Below, piece after piece: positions 38,755-52,040 of a stretch of 64,000 bases of DNA. The position numbers and the translations under genes were made by a program. The DNA lies in NCBI GenBank assembly GCA_030141605.1, contig JAQGDQ010000694.1:1-64000 (forward strand), in the 5' to 3' direction. The notes under the pieces were generated by a model that saw only the letters and a program-made list of their open reading frames with translations, had not been told where the DNA came from and did not search any database. How positions within the stretch are numbered: position 1 is the stretch's first letter; each line of letters opens with the position of its first letter. This DNA is from Tubiluchus corallicola (taxonomy: Eukaryota > Priapulida > Priapulimorpha > Priapulimorphida > Tubiluchidae).

Positions 38755-39084
38755 TATATCTAATTATATATATATATATATATATATATTATATTCGTCT
38801 TTTAGGTAGATTTAGTACAACGTCTCTCTCTTCTTATCTGAGCAGAAGAATAAAAAATAAAGGCAAGTTCTCGACATGATGCCGAAAGCACTGTACCGAC
38901 TTTAGTATTGTTTTTTATTCTGAATTACACATATATGAGGGTACAGTAATCTTTTATTTTCAGTGCTGAGCGGCTTTATAGGTCAAAACAAATAATATAT
39001 ATATATATAATATAATAATATACATATATACTATTACTAATATTAATAATATATATATATACTGTTATTAATATTAATAATATT
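38755..39084. repeat. (AT)n and AATATT-rich stretches
   Basis: (TA)n at about 38764-38788 and 38994-39008, with ATTAATAATATA words up to 39084, flanking the GC-rich island on its left side. Confidence 0.85.
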
Positions 39085-39330
39085 TATCCATACCCAGCAC
39101 CACCCATGGCCCGTTCCCGTTCTCCAGATCTCAGGCGTATAACTTTCGCAAAAAACGGCGAAAAATGGCCATTTTTGGAGGTTTTTCGCCCCCCCCCCGT
39201 TCTTCGCGGTCGGCCCGATTCGAAAAATAAACCCCCAATGGCACGACACTAGATCGAGACCTTTCGTTTTATGTATAGATCGCCGGGAATGGTGCCGTCG
39301 TCCGAGCTGTAGCCTCGAATCTTATATATA
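39085..39330. other. GC-rich island between (AT)n tracts, unassigned
   Basis: About 245 bp of balanced-to-GC-rich sequence embedded between AT microsatellites on both sides. It has a C10 run at 39190-39199 and a near-palindromic GGCGAAAAATGGCCATTTTT. It is unlike its surroundings, which suggests an inserted unit, but no terminal repeats or known family were recognised. Confidence 0.5.
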
Positions 39331-41734
39331 CATATGATTATATATATATATATACCAGCGAAATTAATATATACGAAATATAATAATATTAATTACTAAT
39401 AATCTACCTAATTTGTTATACGCTGTTATGCAGGTATTCACATGATTTATTCGTTACTTACACATGTGGGATGGTTATTACTAGGAAACAGAGTGGAATA
39501 TGCACAGCAAATAGCTTAGAGCAAAGCTAAAATCAAAGTGACAAAAACGAAGTCACAATCAATTAACGAAACTTACTGCATAGAACGATTATTATAATCA
39601 ATGAATGACAGGGGAAATCTGTTAAACTTAAAAATACGTTCCAAGCGCTACGAAGTTTAAATTCCCCCTCTCCCCAAAAATGGAACCTACCTTGTTTAAT
39701 CCTGCCCTAAACTGGTCACACTACAGGTAATTTCCTAATCAGTGCTTTTCTCAACTCTCGTCTACAAGGCTACAAGTACAATTTTTAAGTATATTGAACA
39801 GCATTTAAAATGTTTAGATTATCTTGCTTGGGAATAACTTAAATGCACACTCTAAGCAGTACCCCATTGAATTTAATGCGAATTTACCAAAACACAATAA
39901 GTTACCTTCTCTTGTTGATTTCTCAACGTACGCGTCATGTAACACAGCATGATTCAATTCAATTCAAAGGCAATTTAATCCTTAATGCACAGCACTACGA
40001 TCACATTAATGTAACTAGAAATTCTAGTGGACCCAGTGTGCAGTCGAACACCGTCTATAAATACTCATTAAAAAGTATTTCTCGATAATCATTTTTAATC
40101 TCGCCCATTTTCAGTTTTTTTTAGCAAACAAACGTCCAAGCAAGCGAACATAACACAATGCTGGTTCCGCGTTATCACCACCAACACCTCGAACACTAAA
40201 CTCTCGCGTCAGACTGTCCGAAACAAAACCTACGAGTTTTACAGCCACAACAGCGCTTAACGCTTTCTACATTCGAGAACAAAAACTGTGTCATGGGCAA
40301 AAATAATGTTATTTTGAAGCGACTACCCGGACTACAAGTTGTCGAACCAGTCAGCCAGTCGACCGGACAGGCCCCGGACGTGAAACCGAACTGCAATAAT
40401 ATTTACTCGAGTTGATAATTGCGTGTGATACCTCTTCTTCAGTTTAAACTCATTGTGTTAACGCAAGAAAAAATGGTGCTACTTTAATCCAAAGGCATCA
40501 AAGCATGCAGGATAAACTTCAGGATCTAAATAACAAATTTACATCAAAAGCCGGGCCTGCAGACAACATTCTGAAAGAACAGCATTTTTCCTTTCAAATG
40601 TTTGACAGGGGTGTTTCAAAATTACAAGAACAATTATATCAACTACTACAAATAAAAGAAATGAAGATTGTCTATTAAATACTAATAATAATAGAGATTA
40701 CAGTGATCCAGCCCAAAACTACTTTTCGCAATGATCCATTCACTGACTGAGCTCACCACTGCTTAACTTAAATCCCCAAAGCACGTACGGTACCACTTAG
40801 GTACTTGCCTTTGCGCCTCGTAACTGCTACATCGCGACATACAGGATCAAAAAATTTGATCAATCACAAAGGGGATTTTAAATATTAAAAATTCAGTGTT
40901 GATGATCAAAATGGAAAGAAAAACGGCAAAGACAACTACTAACGTCTACGGAAAAACTACGAGACAAACAACTGCAGGCCGTCCAATACTCAACAAAGTT
41001 GTAAACGGGCTAACTATTATTAGTGGCAAATTTGAACAACATCATTATTAGATGCAAATGTGAACAACATCATATATACCCTAACATCCCAATACCCAAA
41101 GACATAAAATCACTCTACGATTAAATTCCTCGAATACTTGCTGTGGGTCATCATATCAACTCAGAAAAGATTCCGGGGGTTATCAAGATCAGTTAGTTTA
41201 CTACAAACCCCCTACAGACAAACAAACAGGTTCTTTTGAATAACTCGCGTGTAAAAGCTGTAGAAATTAAATTATTTCTTCAAAGATAATGCACTTCCTG
41301 AGTATTAGTCTATTGTGCACAGCAGATACTGCCGTATAATATCAAATGAAAACAAACTAAACGATAATAATAAATTCTTGAGGAAATAAATCTCTGTAAT
41401 GGTGCAAGGGGCGGTGGAAAGGAGGCTACGCAAGTTTATTAAATAATATGAAAGTACAAGTCTCGCTCAGTACAGAACACTCAAATATGTGATTAACTAA
41501 CGTCTTTCAAACTTTTTGAATCCAATTTTTTTTGATTCGAATAATTTAGCACTTCAATCACATAATGTTCTTTGTCATTGGAACGATTGAAACATAATGC
41601 AATTAGCATAATTTGGCTGTGATTTCTGCGCACAATTTTAAACAAATTACTAGTCGTTTTATTGTAGAACAAAATCGAGTTATATGCATGATCTTTGTAC
41701 GACTAATTTTTACTGGTGGTTCGAAAATCTTTCA

Positions 41735-41815
41735 ATCTCAATTCGAATTCGAAACGCTGAAGTTCGGTTCAATTCGAATTCGAAAGTCACAAATTCGATT
41801 CGATTCGAATTCGCT
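41735..41815. repeat. clustered AATTCGAATT palindromes
   Basis: AATTCGAATTCGAAA occurs twice and GATTCGATTCGAATTCG once within 80 bp, giving overlapping self-complementary words. Confidence 0.75.
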
Positions 41816-42439
41816 TTCTGGTAGAGAATGCTCACCCTTAGTTCTAAGTAAATATCTGCTTTGACTTGTAACATATAATATGAAATTTCTAATATTTAGT
41901 AATATAAAATAGTAACAGATGGCTCCATTAGACTGATTCATGTTTTTTCAGCTTAGACAGTAATAATGAGCAGTATTGCGAACTTTAGCTTGTTATTTAG
42001 CATTGTTAAGATAATATACATGTAATGAGAAAACTGGTATAATTAATTCGAATTACTTCACTTATTTCGAAGTGCTCATTAAACCATACGTACAGCGGTG
42101 AATTTAATTAAATACACAGTTGCCCATGGAGACAGGTTAGCGAAGGTCACGAAAAGGTGTGGTCAAAAGACATAACAGTCTACGTTAACATTTTAAACTG
42201 CCCATTAGAAAGCTCGAGAATGAATATAGATCAATAACCGGCCTACATGTATAGATTTCAACGATAAATGCACAAGCTGCATTTGAAAACACAATAGCAA
42301 AAACATATAAACGCCTAGCGAACAAAAGCTCTACAAAACACGGCGATATCTACCCACACAGATATAACGTTAACCGAAGAAAGGCAATTACCTACACGGG
42401 GGCACATGATTTAAATACCCTACCCAGTAACTATTCAAA

Positions 42440-43047
<608 letters not shown>

Positions 43048-43217
43048 AAACATACAGTGCCTACTGTACTTACAACTGATTTTTGAGGGAAAATGTTTTT
43101 GCCCTAAAGCAAAACAAAACTAGCATATCTGCACAACAGATTTGTTTCTGGGGAAAACGAATCTCATTAATGCAACCACAACAACTTTAGCAATAAAGAT
43201 GTACAATGCTGTTATCA

Positions 43218-43483
43218 ACAATAACCAGGGCCTATTTCTACCTAAGCGAGGCCCGGGGAAGTGGGGCGTGTGAGGCCTCCTCGGGGGGGGGGGGGAGGCG
43301 CCCCGCCACCATGATCAGAAAATGTTTGAACTGCTAGAACGCCGGAGAAGCATTTTCGAAGAGAAAATATGGAGTTATACAGTTTGTTCGCATAAAGTTA
43401 CCTCGGTGCGAGGCCCCCCTGGAGGGTGAGGCCCAGGGGAAGTATCCCCACTTCCCCCCCTTGAAATAGACCCTGACAATAAC
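43218..43483. mobile_element. hAT-type MITE with perfect 8-bp target duplication
   Basis: A 250-bp element (43226-43475) flanked by ACAATAAC on both sides (43218-43225 and 43476-43483). Termini are CAGGGCCTATTTC and, reversed, CAGGGTCTATTTC. Eight-bp duplications and CAGGG ends are typical of hAT transposons. Internal GC-rich blocks include a G13 run. No coding capacity. Structurally the cleanest mobile element in the window. Confidence 0.93.
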
Positions 43484-43994
43484 CGTTGTTTTTGGTTGCA
43501 AAATTAGCATCTGGTGAACACTGTTAGAGGCAAATTTTATTACCGAGCGAGCTACTAGTTAAAAACGCCGAATTTTCTAATTTTTTATTTATTACGAATC
43601 AACAATAGTCGACTGACTATGCCATCGTTGGGAAGGGGAGACGCATCATGTGACACCACCCGCCTCATCATCGTTATCATTGCCGTTATAATCGCCACAG
43701 TCATCGTCGTCCGTCGTATAGCTTTATCAATGAAAATATGGATTAAACGGAAGTATAATTGTTGAAAAGTGATTGGAATCATAAGATTAGAGTTTAATAA
43801 TTATGTTCGTTAGATATAGTTTTAAATGCCTATGACACTAGGTCACAAAATTCGTTTCAAGGTCACTTATCTATTACAGGTGCTTGGACATTGAATACGT
43901 ATCTATAGAACTGCTGACTGGTCGAGTATTGGAAGAATGTAAATTATGGTATATTGGGGTAATGATGGCTACATTTAGATTCATCTTGTATTTG

Positions 43995-44075
43995 CATTGA
44001 TATTTTATAAATACTGTGTGTGTGTGTGTGCGTGCGCGCGTGCGTGCGTACGTGCGTGCGTACGTGCGTGCGTGT
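43995..44075. repeat. (TG)n/(CGTG)n alternating purine-pyrimidine tract
   Basis: TGTGTG followed by GCGCGCG and repeats of TGCGTGCGTACG. About 60 bp strictly alternate purine and pyrimidine, the classic Z-DNA-prone pattern. Confidence 0.9.
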
Positions 44076-44934
44076 AATAGCTCACATATTCTATAAAAAC
44101 CCGGGTATTATCGAGTATATAAAAACTGAATGGCCTACATTAGCCAACGGCCGACATTACAACACTACAACGTAGATTTACTAAGGATCCATAATTCTGC
44201 TATTGCTGCACAGTGCTGCCATCTCTCTAGCGCGTAGAGCAACGTTCTTCCTAAACGCAAGACCACCGACTAAGTATAACAACATTAACAACTTTGTAAA
44301 GTACTTTATAACTGGTAAATTTTTATAAAAGGCGACTCGTTGTGGTGTCATGAACCTTACAGCCGAAGAGAATGTGATTCAGACAAGTTTATAGCGAGTT
44401 TAACAAGAATTAAATGCCTTAAGAAGTTAAAAAGAAATTCTTGAATATAAAGGTGTATCTACTAACTTGTTTGAGACTTGGACTAATGGAAAACATTTTT
44501 TTAGTAATCCGGCGACCTGCAATTCCAGCGTATATCAGCAGGTCAGAAAAAGAATTATTCATAAACGTACTTACACAAATCATGATACAATTTATTCTGA
44601 CTAATCAAATCATTTCATTCATTTATGCACCCACTTTATTGCTTGTCTTTTACAAAAAAATGCACCAAACAAGTCCAACAGAACGCGCCATAATTTCTTA
44701 AACAGACGACCAACAATTAAAGTGGCTCCATCTAGTAGTCAAGGGAGAAGTTTGGGTTTCAATTTTTACATAGAGGTGCTTGAATCGGTGAATCAGCTGA
44801 GTGTGAAGTAAATTACACTGGAAGGTGGTATAAAATTTCGAAACTGATTTATATGAGTTGAAAATTTTGGTTTATTTTTTAAGAACAGACTGCTACAAGG
44901 AGTTGTATAACATAGTGAATTCATACAATATTCA

Positions 44935-45425
44935 CAGATTTATAGAAACAAGTGCGTTGGCTCTTCTACTTGGAAGAGGTCGCAAATCATTTAAATACAG
45001 GATAGGTATCTGATTCAGATCTGTGTGTTTGCAGTTTGGGCAGTCAAACCCCAGAACATTTAATTTTTCATTGTCCGTTACCATTGGTTAGACAAGATAT
45101 AAGAGTAAATCTTGAACGCAGCTTAGAAAATAATGACATTCGAAACATTTACAGAAAGAGAGACACTAATGTAATTAAAATGTATATAGATATTGTAAAA
45201 GAACTAACCCAAAATGATCTCATAGTAAATTGATTACACATTGATTATAAATATTGGATATATATTTAGAATAAGTAAATCGTAATGCAAAATTGTCAGC
45301 TTGTTTAGTAAGAAATTTATTTAATGTACATAGTGTAAAGATTTATTTAACATTTTTGTACTTTTGTGCCCAGCAAATAGAGGGCTTATAGTGTAATTTT
45401 CAATAAAGATTTTTAATAATTAATA
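44935..45425 (+). mobile_element. LINE ORF2 C-terminus and 3' end (copy A)
   Basis: Frames carry SALALLLGRGRKSFKYR and then LCVCSLGSQTPEHLIFHCPL, a C-x-C...H...C knuckle found at the C-terminus of many LINE ORF2 proteins. The frame stops at 45231. The 3' region shares TTTATTTAACATTTTTGTAC, CCCAGCAAATAGAGGGCTTA and TTTTCAATAAAGATTTTTAA with the minus-strand copy at 27957-28240 and ends in TAA repeats. A frameshift near 45010 marks it as dead. Confidence 0.85.
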
Positions 45426-46077
45426 ATAATTACAATACTAATATCGTGAAGAAAATCTAGACAGTCGAACGCTCGCGTGACAATGAAGATGTATTTACAA
45501 ACAAGCACAAAGCAAAGGCTTTAGATTCTAGTGAAAAATTCTGCTCAAATTCCAGCGCTTGCAGAATGAAAAAACTGGAAGAAAAACTTTAAATGTTCTC
45601 ACAAAATTCTCGGCCAAACTTTTTCATAAAAATTTATTTAATTTCACACACGTTGTTTGTACAACTTATAATACGTTCTGTGTCAAGGTAACTTAACAAT
45701 ACGCCACCCGTTTTTCATACAGTACTTTCAAAACACCATTCTGGATACAGCGGCTATGGGGTGGAGACATTAACCGCGCAATTATGGATAATAATCCTAA
45801 ACCTGTAACAGATAAACGTTCATTCTTGATTAATATTACCGACTGTCGTAAGCTCGCTTAATTCAAACGAGTTACTTTTACAAAATCATTAAGAAAATCC
45901 CACAATTTGGACAAACTGCACACCTCGGTTATAAAATCGACATTATTTGTACTAGGATTAAAAGATAATGCACGTCATTGGGAGGACAAGACGCTAGGGG
46001 GCACACATTCCCCATCCACATTTTAACACAATCAACTAAAGTTTCATAGAGAAAAATCAATAATATTGATGCCAAGG

Positions 46078-46534
46078 TTAACCCCTTCATACCCGTTGTA
46101 TCCCATGGGATGCGAAAATATTACCTGCCTTTAAAATTAATGAAATTTTAAAACTGACAGTTATTTGATCTGTTAATACTTATTTTGATTTAAGCCAATA
46201 ACAATAGACTAAAAATGGTGATAAAATGGCAAACTACAAAATCTACATAGCATAAAAAACTGAGCAAGGTACAGTACTTTAGAGATGACTTTGTACAGAT
46301 CAGCATAAGATGCATACTAAATGTCTTAAATACTTTAAAAAATTATCAGCAGTTGCAAAATGAAGCAAATTTTATGCTTCCATTGAATCCCGTGGGATAC
46401 GGGCTATATTTAGCACGCGGGCACAGGTAGAAAAAAATAATTATTATAAACAAGATGGACATACTGAACAAAAGTAGCAAGCCAAAAAAAATTTTCTTCT
46501 TATCAAAAAAATAATTTGGGACTGAAAGGGTTAA
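46078..46534. mobile_element. piggyBac-type MITE (copy 2, opposite orientation)
   Basis: A 449-bp element (46082-46530) between TTAA sites, reverse-complementary to 20636-21090 over its whole length. One terminus has mutated (CCCCTTCATACCC). The internal palindromes are altered by single substitutions (TATCCCATGGGATG, ATCCCGTGGGATAC). Confidence 0.9.
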
Positions 46535-47548
46535 ACCTCAGCAGTTAACTATAGAACAGTTTTGAACTCAGTTGTTAGATGCCACCACCATTCACAAATT
46601 TTTGCACATATATGCATTTTATACTGTACTCATCATACACCAGTTTCTATCATCTAAAATAGTTCTATCTACAGCATACACTGCCCAGCTGAGAAGGACA
46701 AAGCATTATTTTGATTCAAGACGCGTGTTGAAAAGAGTATTTAATCACCAATTAGTATTTTCCAGCAGTATTAAAAATCGTCAATCTTAGCAATTAACCC
46801 AGTTACTGATTGTTCGTAGACAATAAATTACAAAAGAGACCACAACACCATTTAAAAGTAAAAAGCGGTCCTACGGCGGATTTGGATTTTATAAACACAC
46901 AAAATTTGTACTTAATTACGTTACATGTGTTATCCTACATGTATGTCTTGTTGCGCCTAACTTGCGAACACATTTTTAGAAATCTCCAACATCAACATCG
47001 TACTATTACGCGTCTGTACATTAAAACATTGGTTTTTTTGTATATATAACAATTTCTATACAATAAAAATGCTTGTTTTTTCTATATGAAATCTTTATAG
47101 CAGTGTATCGTGAACTGAACATTTTCAGCTGTTCTGCAAAATGAACGTATAATTTTGAAAGCATGTTAGATTACTCACGCGACGTATTTATGAAAAAAAA
47201 CAACCTTGGAAAAGTTAGCTATGTGAACTGCGATCGTTAAGATTTAGGTGACAGCATGAATAAGTAATGAGTATGTCAGTGGGACGGACGTCACAAATCA
47301 GTATGCTCACCCCATGGCCTTATTCGTCTTTTCTTTCACATACAAACAAGCTCATTCGCCATATGTGCCAGTTCTTAACAAGGCCTTACAAAACGTGTTC
47401 TCCTTGCAAAAGCTTTTAAACTGTAAGCGGCAAATGAACAAACACGTACAATGTATAGAGATGAAAATAAAAAGTGAAATGTCATTAGAGAAGGCGGCTA
47501 ATGATATAGGAGCGCTAATGAACAGGTAACTAATGAGACCACCCACTC

Positions 47549-48085
47549 AAAACAGAACACACACAGGCCTACATGTACAGTTGCTGGCAGATACGACACA
47601 GAAACAGTTAGTACAGTATGCATATATGGGCTATCACAATTTACAACATTAGGGTTTTAAATAACGATTACTGACGCCATTAATTTTTTACATTCAATCT
47701 CGCCGTCTGATACACACGACTTAGACGACAACGAATGACAGCAAATGACGTTTTTTTTAAATTCAGTGTAAAGCGATCAATTCAGCCAGCAGCTCTGAAA
47801 CAGAATACACACAGGCCTACATGTACAGTTGCTGAGCAGATACGAAACAAAAACTTTTAGTAGAGTACGTATATATGGGCTATCACAATTTATAACATTA
47901 GGGTTTTAAATAACGATTACTGACGCCATTAATTTTTTTACAAATAAAAAACAAGTCGAAGTCTTACATTCAATCTCGCCGTCTGATACACACGACTTAA
48001 ATGACAACAAATGACAGCAAATGACGTTTTTTTTAATTCAGTGTAAAGTGATCAATTTAACTGGATCAGCCAGCAGCTCTGCAAC
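47549..48085. repeat. 248-bp tandem duplication
   Basis: AGGCCTACATGTACAGTTGCTG recurs 248 bp apart (47565 and 47813). Downstream, GGGCTATCACAATTT, ATTAGGGTTTTAAATAACGA and TCGCCGTCTGATACACACGA appear in both copies. The second copy has a 20-30 bp insertion. A short third start (CAGCAGCTCTG) appears at 48069. Confidence 0.9.
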
Positions 48086-48355
48086 AGAATACAAAAACAG
48101 GAGGTGCAAGAAACTGCCAGACTTGAATCGGCAAGTGGGACACAACTGAAGCGGTATCTATTTATTTTAAGCATATCAGTTATTGTGATTAATTGCTTCC
48201 TTCGGGAAAGAGCTGAAGCCAAGCGGAAGCCACGTAACCACTTCCGATTGTTCTCATTAAATGTTGCACGCAGAGAAGCTCACAATCATTCTCATTAAAT
48301 GTAGCAGTAACTGACCACAGTTTACATTTAATCACACAACAATGACAATAACAAG

Positions 48356-48814
48356 CAGGGTTCCGACTGATTTTTAAAATAAATTTTCCTGACTGTTCCA
48401 TGACTTTTCCCTGACCAAATATTGATTTTTCATGACCAAGATAAGCAGCAATTGTATTACCAATATACATATTCAAACATTTTTGTGTATTGGCATTCCT
48501 ACGGATATATAATGTGTCGGCACAGTTCCAGTACTGCTAACGAAATTAAACTATTCACATTAAATAAGCTTTCTTAATCCAATCATTATTTTTGGAACAG
48601 AAATCGAAACTGGAAACCTGCCATAGCAAAATTTTCTTCGAACGCGAATCGTTGAAAAATATGTTGAGAAATATTCCCTGACTTTTCGTCCCATTTTCAT
48701 CATTTTCCCCGATTTTTTATCGAATTACCCTTTTCACCGACTTTTCCATGTCTTTCCAAGATAGCCTGTACTTTCAAGGATTTTCCAGGTTTTTTCCTGA
48801 CCGTGGGAACCCTG
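48356..48814. mobile_element. CAGGGTTCC-ended MITE-like repeat
   Basis: Starts CAGGGTTCCGACTGA and ends with the reverse of CAGGGTTCCCACGGT. Both outer parts are built from repeated phrases such as TTTTCCTGACTGTTCC, ATGACTTTTCCCTGACC and CGACTTTTCCATG. The terminal match and CAGGG ends suggest a hAT-type MITE, but no matching 8-bp target duplication was seen. Confidence 0.7.
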
Positions 48815-50429
48815 AGTGAATAATTAGTAATGAAACTCTTTAACTCTTTATAGGTAGTGCTGCTGAGGTACTGGTATTGGTAAATGCTGGTACTAAGCGA
48901 CCTACGACCAACAACAATTCTAACTATTTTTAAAATTTCGCTCCGGAGTTCCTCTGCTACACGATGACTCAAAAGAGGCAAGATACAGTATGTACATATA
49001 GGTGTAAAATCGCTAAAAGTTTGACACCAACAAAATTCTCAGAATCATAGACTCAACGACATATTTGTTATTTGGTTCCTCGTCTAATTGCCATTAAAAA
49101 TAGCGAAGAAGTTTTGAAACATCCGGTGCAAGCTATAGCGAACGACAAACAAGCTACCTATTAACTTTGTAACGGAATATGAGCCGATGGCATCATTTGA
49201 CATCATAGTGAGAATACAGCAAGTTATAAAACATGTATCCTGTGTCCCTATAAATAAAGGCTTTGAATTTGCTTTGTACGCGCAGTGTAACATTGCAATA
49301 AATGTATAGTCCAAAAAAACGATTTATTACAGTAATCTGCTGTTCACGTTTACATTCATGCACATACAAACTTGGAAACAATTTTCGATTAGAAAGAACA
49401 GTAAGCTCTGCACTAGGATATCATAAATAACGCTTGCATTATTACGGTAGTAAATCCAACGCTGTAATCTTTTAATTATATATGACAATATTGATTATTA
49501 AACGCGTCCTGCCGTAATTCACAATCACAGCTGCTCCCAGGTGCCTATTATCGTGCTCGTATATAAATAAAAGATAGAGGCGGTTACGTAAAGTTTGCCA
49601 ACCATTCTTCTGACAGGGCACAGTAACAACGGAGAGGAAGTGACCAGTGGGGAAATTATCCCTGTTGAGCAAGGTGAGGTCATTGCGCCAAAGCAGTGGG
49701 CAAGATGACCACTCGCGAAGTAAATACAGTTGCTAAAAACGAAACGAAGTGTGTTTGGTTAGTTAAAGTAAGCTTGCCCAGAGTAAATAGGCCGTGTATG
49801 CTTTGGTCAGCGGGATAGTCTCGCCCCTGCTGAGCCTGAACTAAGAAAATTGGGCAAACATATCCGAGAAACAACAGCTCATATCGTGCTCAACGGAAAC
49901 AAGAATTTGATACAGAAAATTACATTCGACTGGTAACATCATGATATAGGAAACATAAACACTAGTTCAGGGAACAGCTAGGAAACTACGAACCAGTTGG
50001 AAAATATCTGAACCTTATGAACCTTTTCCAAAAACAATTGAAGTACAGGCAAGTGGCAACTAATACCGAAATCTAAAACTGCAACCCACACAGATACGCA
50101 TCTCTGGTCTTCAGTAAGTTTATAATTTCGCGGAGATTCTGGGGGCGTCGCGGGGCCACTCTTAAACACCTCAAAGCCCTAGTAATTTGCATATCGCCTC
50201 ACAATCAGGGTCACCATAGCGTCAGCTATCAGCAAGATAAGAAAACTTGTGTGTCTTGAATTGCCGCATTCTAGTAAAACTGACCAGAGGCGGTTCTTCT
50301 ATGAAACTTCCCAACCTCAAAGCCCCAAATGCCGAGATGGGCTTCAAAAGTGATGTAACTTTTCCCACGAGTCGTTTATGAAAAATTGTTTCGTGTAGTT
50401 ACTGTAGTATGCATTGTCATAAGTGTAAG

Positions 50430-50844
50430 ATATACAAGATTACTAGAATAGACCTACACTGTGATCCTGGCTATGTAATGTAATGTACGTGTTATGTTAG
50501 TTTTGTAATGTCAAATATATAAATAGTGTAAATGTAATGAGTGAAATTTATGTAATGTAAAGCACGTTTCTGTTAATTGTGTCATGTCAAATGTACATAT
50601 AGTGTAAAATATGCCATGTAAAAATTAATGTACTTTTGTAATATTGTTTTGTAAAAATATTTCAATATGGTGTTTGTAAATATGTTCATTTATTGTATAT
50701 AATTAGGCCTTAGTTTTCCACTTTAGTTTTTTTTTTAGTATGCACTGGACGCATTTGTCTTGAACAGTGTTGTTATCTTAACATTACGCTGAGGCTTACT
50801 CAATTTTATTATAATGAGTGAACCATTTTAATGACAAATAAAGA

Positions 50845-50881
<37 letters not shown>

Positions 50882-50882
50882 T
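50430..50882 (+). mobile_element. LINE-like 3' region with (AAT)n tail
   Basis: AT-rich sequence with recurrent TGTAATGT phrases ends in ACAAATAAAGAATTAATAAT followed by nine or more AAT units, a polyadenylation-like word plus the TAA tail seen at other LINE ends here. No ORF2 motif remains. Confidence 0.55.
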
Positions 50883-52040
50883 TTTATTTTATAGTATCGT
50901 TTATAATTTTATATATATTTTACACGTAGTTCGCGCTCAGTAAATTTAATGAACTTGATCCAACCAAGAACAAACCTAGTCATTTGTGGTCGACTGTTCT
51001 CCTTATCTGCCGCTCCTCTATTGTGAAATCAAACACCTATCCACACTTGACAGTCAGACTCACTATCTATTTTTAAAATACGCCTACAAATGTCTTTATT
51101 CCAAAAAGTTTTTAACTTGTAATTACTTAATCACATGAATTTAAATTGGATTTAGACTGTGATTAAAGCAGAATGTACTGTTTGCATGGGCCATTCTCCA
51201 CAGAACGTACAATTTTTGTCCCAGGATAATTTTTTTAAATAACAAAGTTTCTGGTGCAATACTGTCTCATGACTGGTAGACACTAAAGAAAGAGACTTAT
51301 TCCAGTTGTATTTGTTGCCAGAAAAGTGATTTGGACATTTCTACTGAAGCTGAAATCAGTTCCTGTGAAAGTTTTTCCTATGTCCCCAGTGCCCATTTTA
51401 AACTTTTCCATTAAGTTAGATTTGGCAGAAAGTATCAGTTTAAAAATTAATTTGCAGTATTTTATTCGAAACAGCACACTAAAAGTGAAAATCCTCTTCC
51501 CAAATACTTTCAGAACTAGCAAATATTCGTGTTGCTTAACTTCATGTGTCTCCGTGTTCATGTGTCATTCCTGTTACTTTGGTGGAAAAGCTGAGGCATG
51601 TACCACTGAATTGACTCTATTGTTTTAAATATGACACTGCTTGGTATTTATAGGTTGTATTGCACACCTCATGTCTGCAACAGTAATGACAAAAGTAACT
51701 ATTCAGATAACTTTAAAATGGTCATAGTAAATTTTTACTAGTGTTTTAAGCTCTGTCAGTATCCTTTTTGTATACAAGGGAACCTTATTAATAACAGGGC
51801 AGAGTAATTTTAAGAACATCTTTCCAGTCCTTTGGCAGATTTTTTCACATCTGTTTTGCACGTTCGGTAGAGGATGACCCGCATAATTCATCTATGTTTC
51901 TTGTTTTATTGTAGTGCATAATTTTTAAGCCTTCATGGTGTAACACACTTTTTTTCTAGTACTGTTTGTAAACCCCTAGACTAGAGCATTTTATGGATTT
52001 GAAGCTAATAAAGTATTATTAAATTGTTATTATTATCATT
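50883..52040. other. possible further LINE tail, otherwise unassigned
   Basis: Overlapping antisense frames at 51283-51628 have no domain. The block ends with GCTAATAAAGTATTATTAAA and TTATTATTATCATTATT (51998-52042), again resembling a retroposon tail. Confidence 0.35.
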
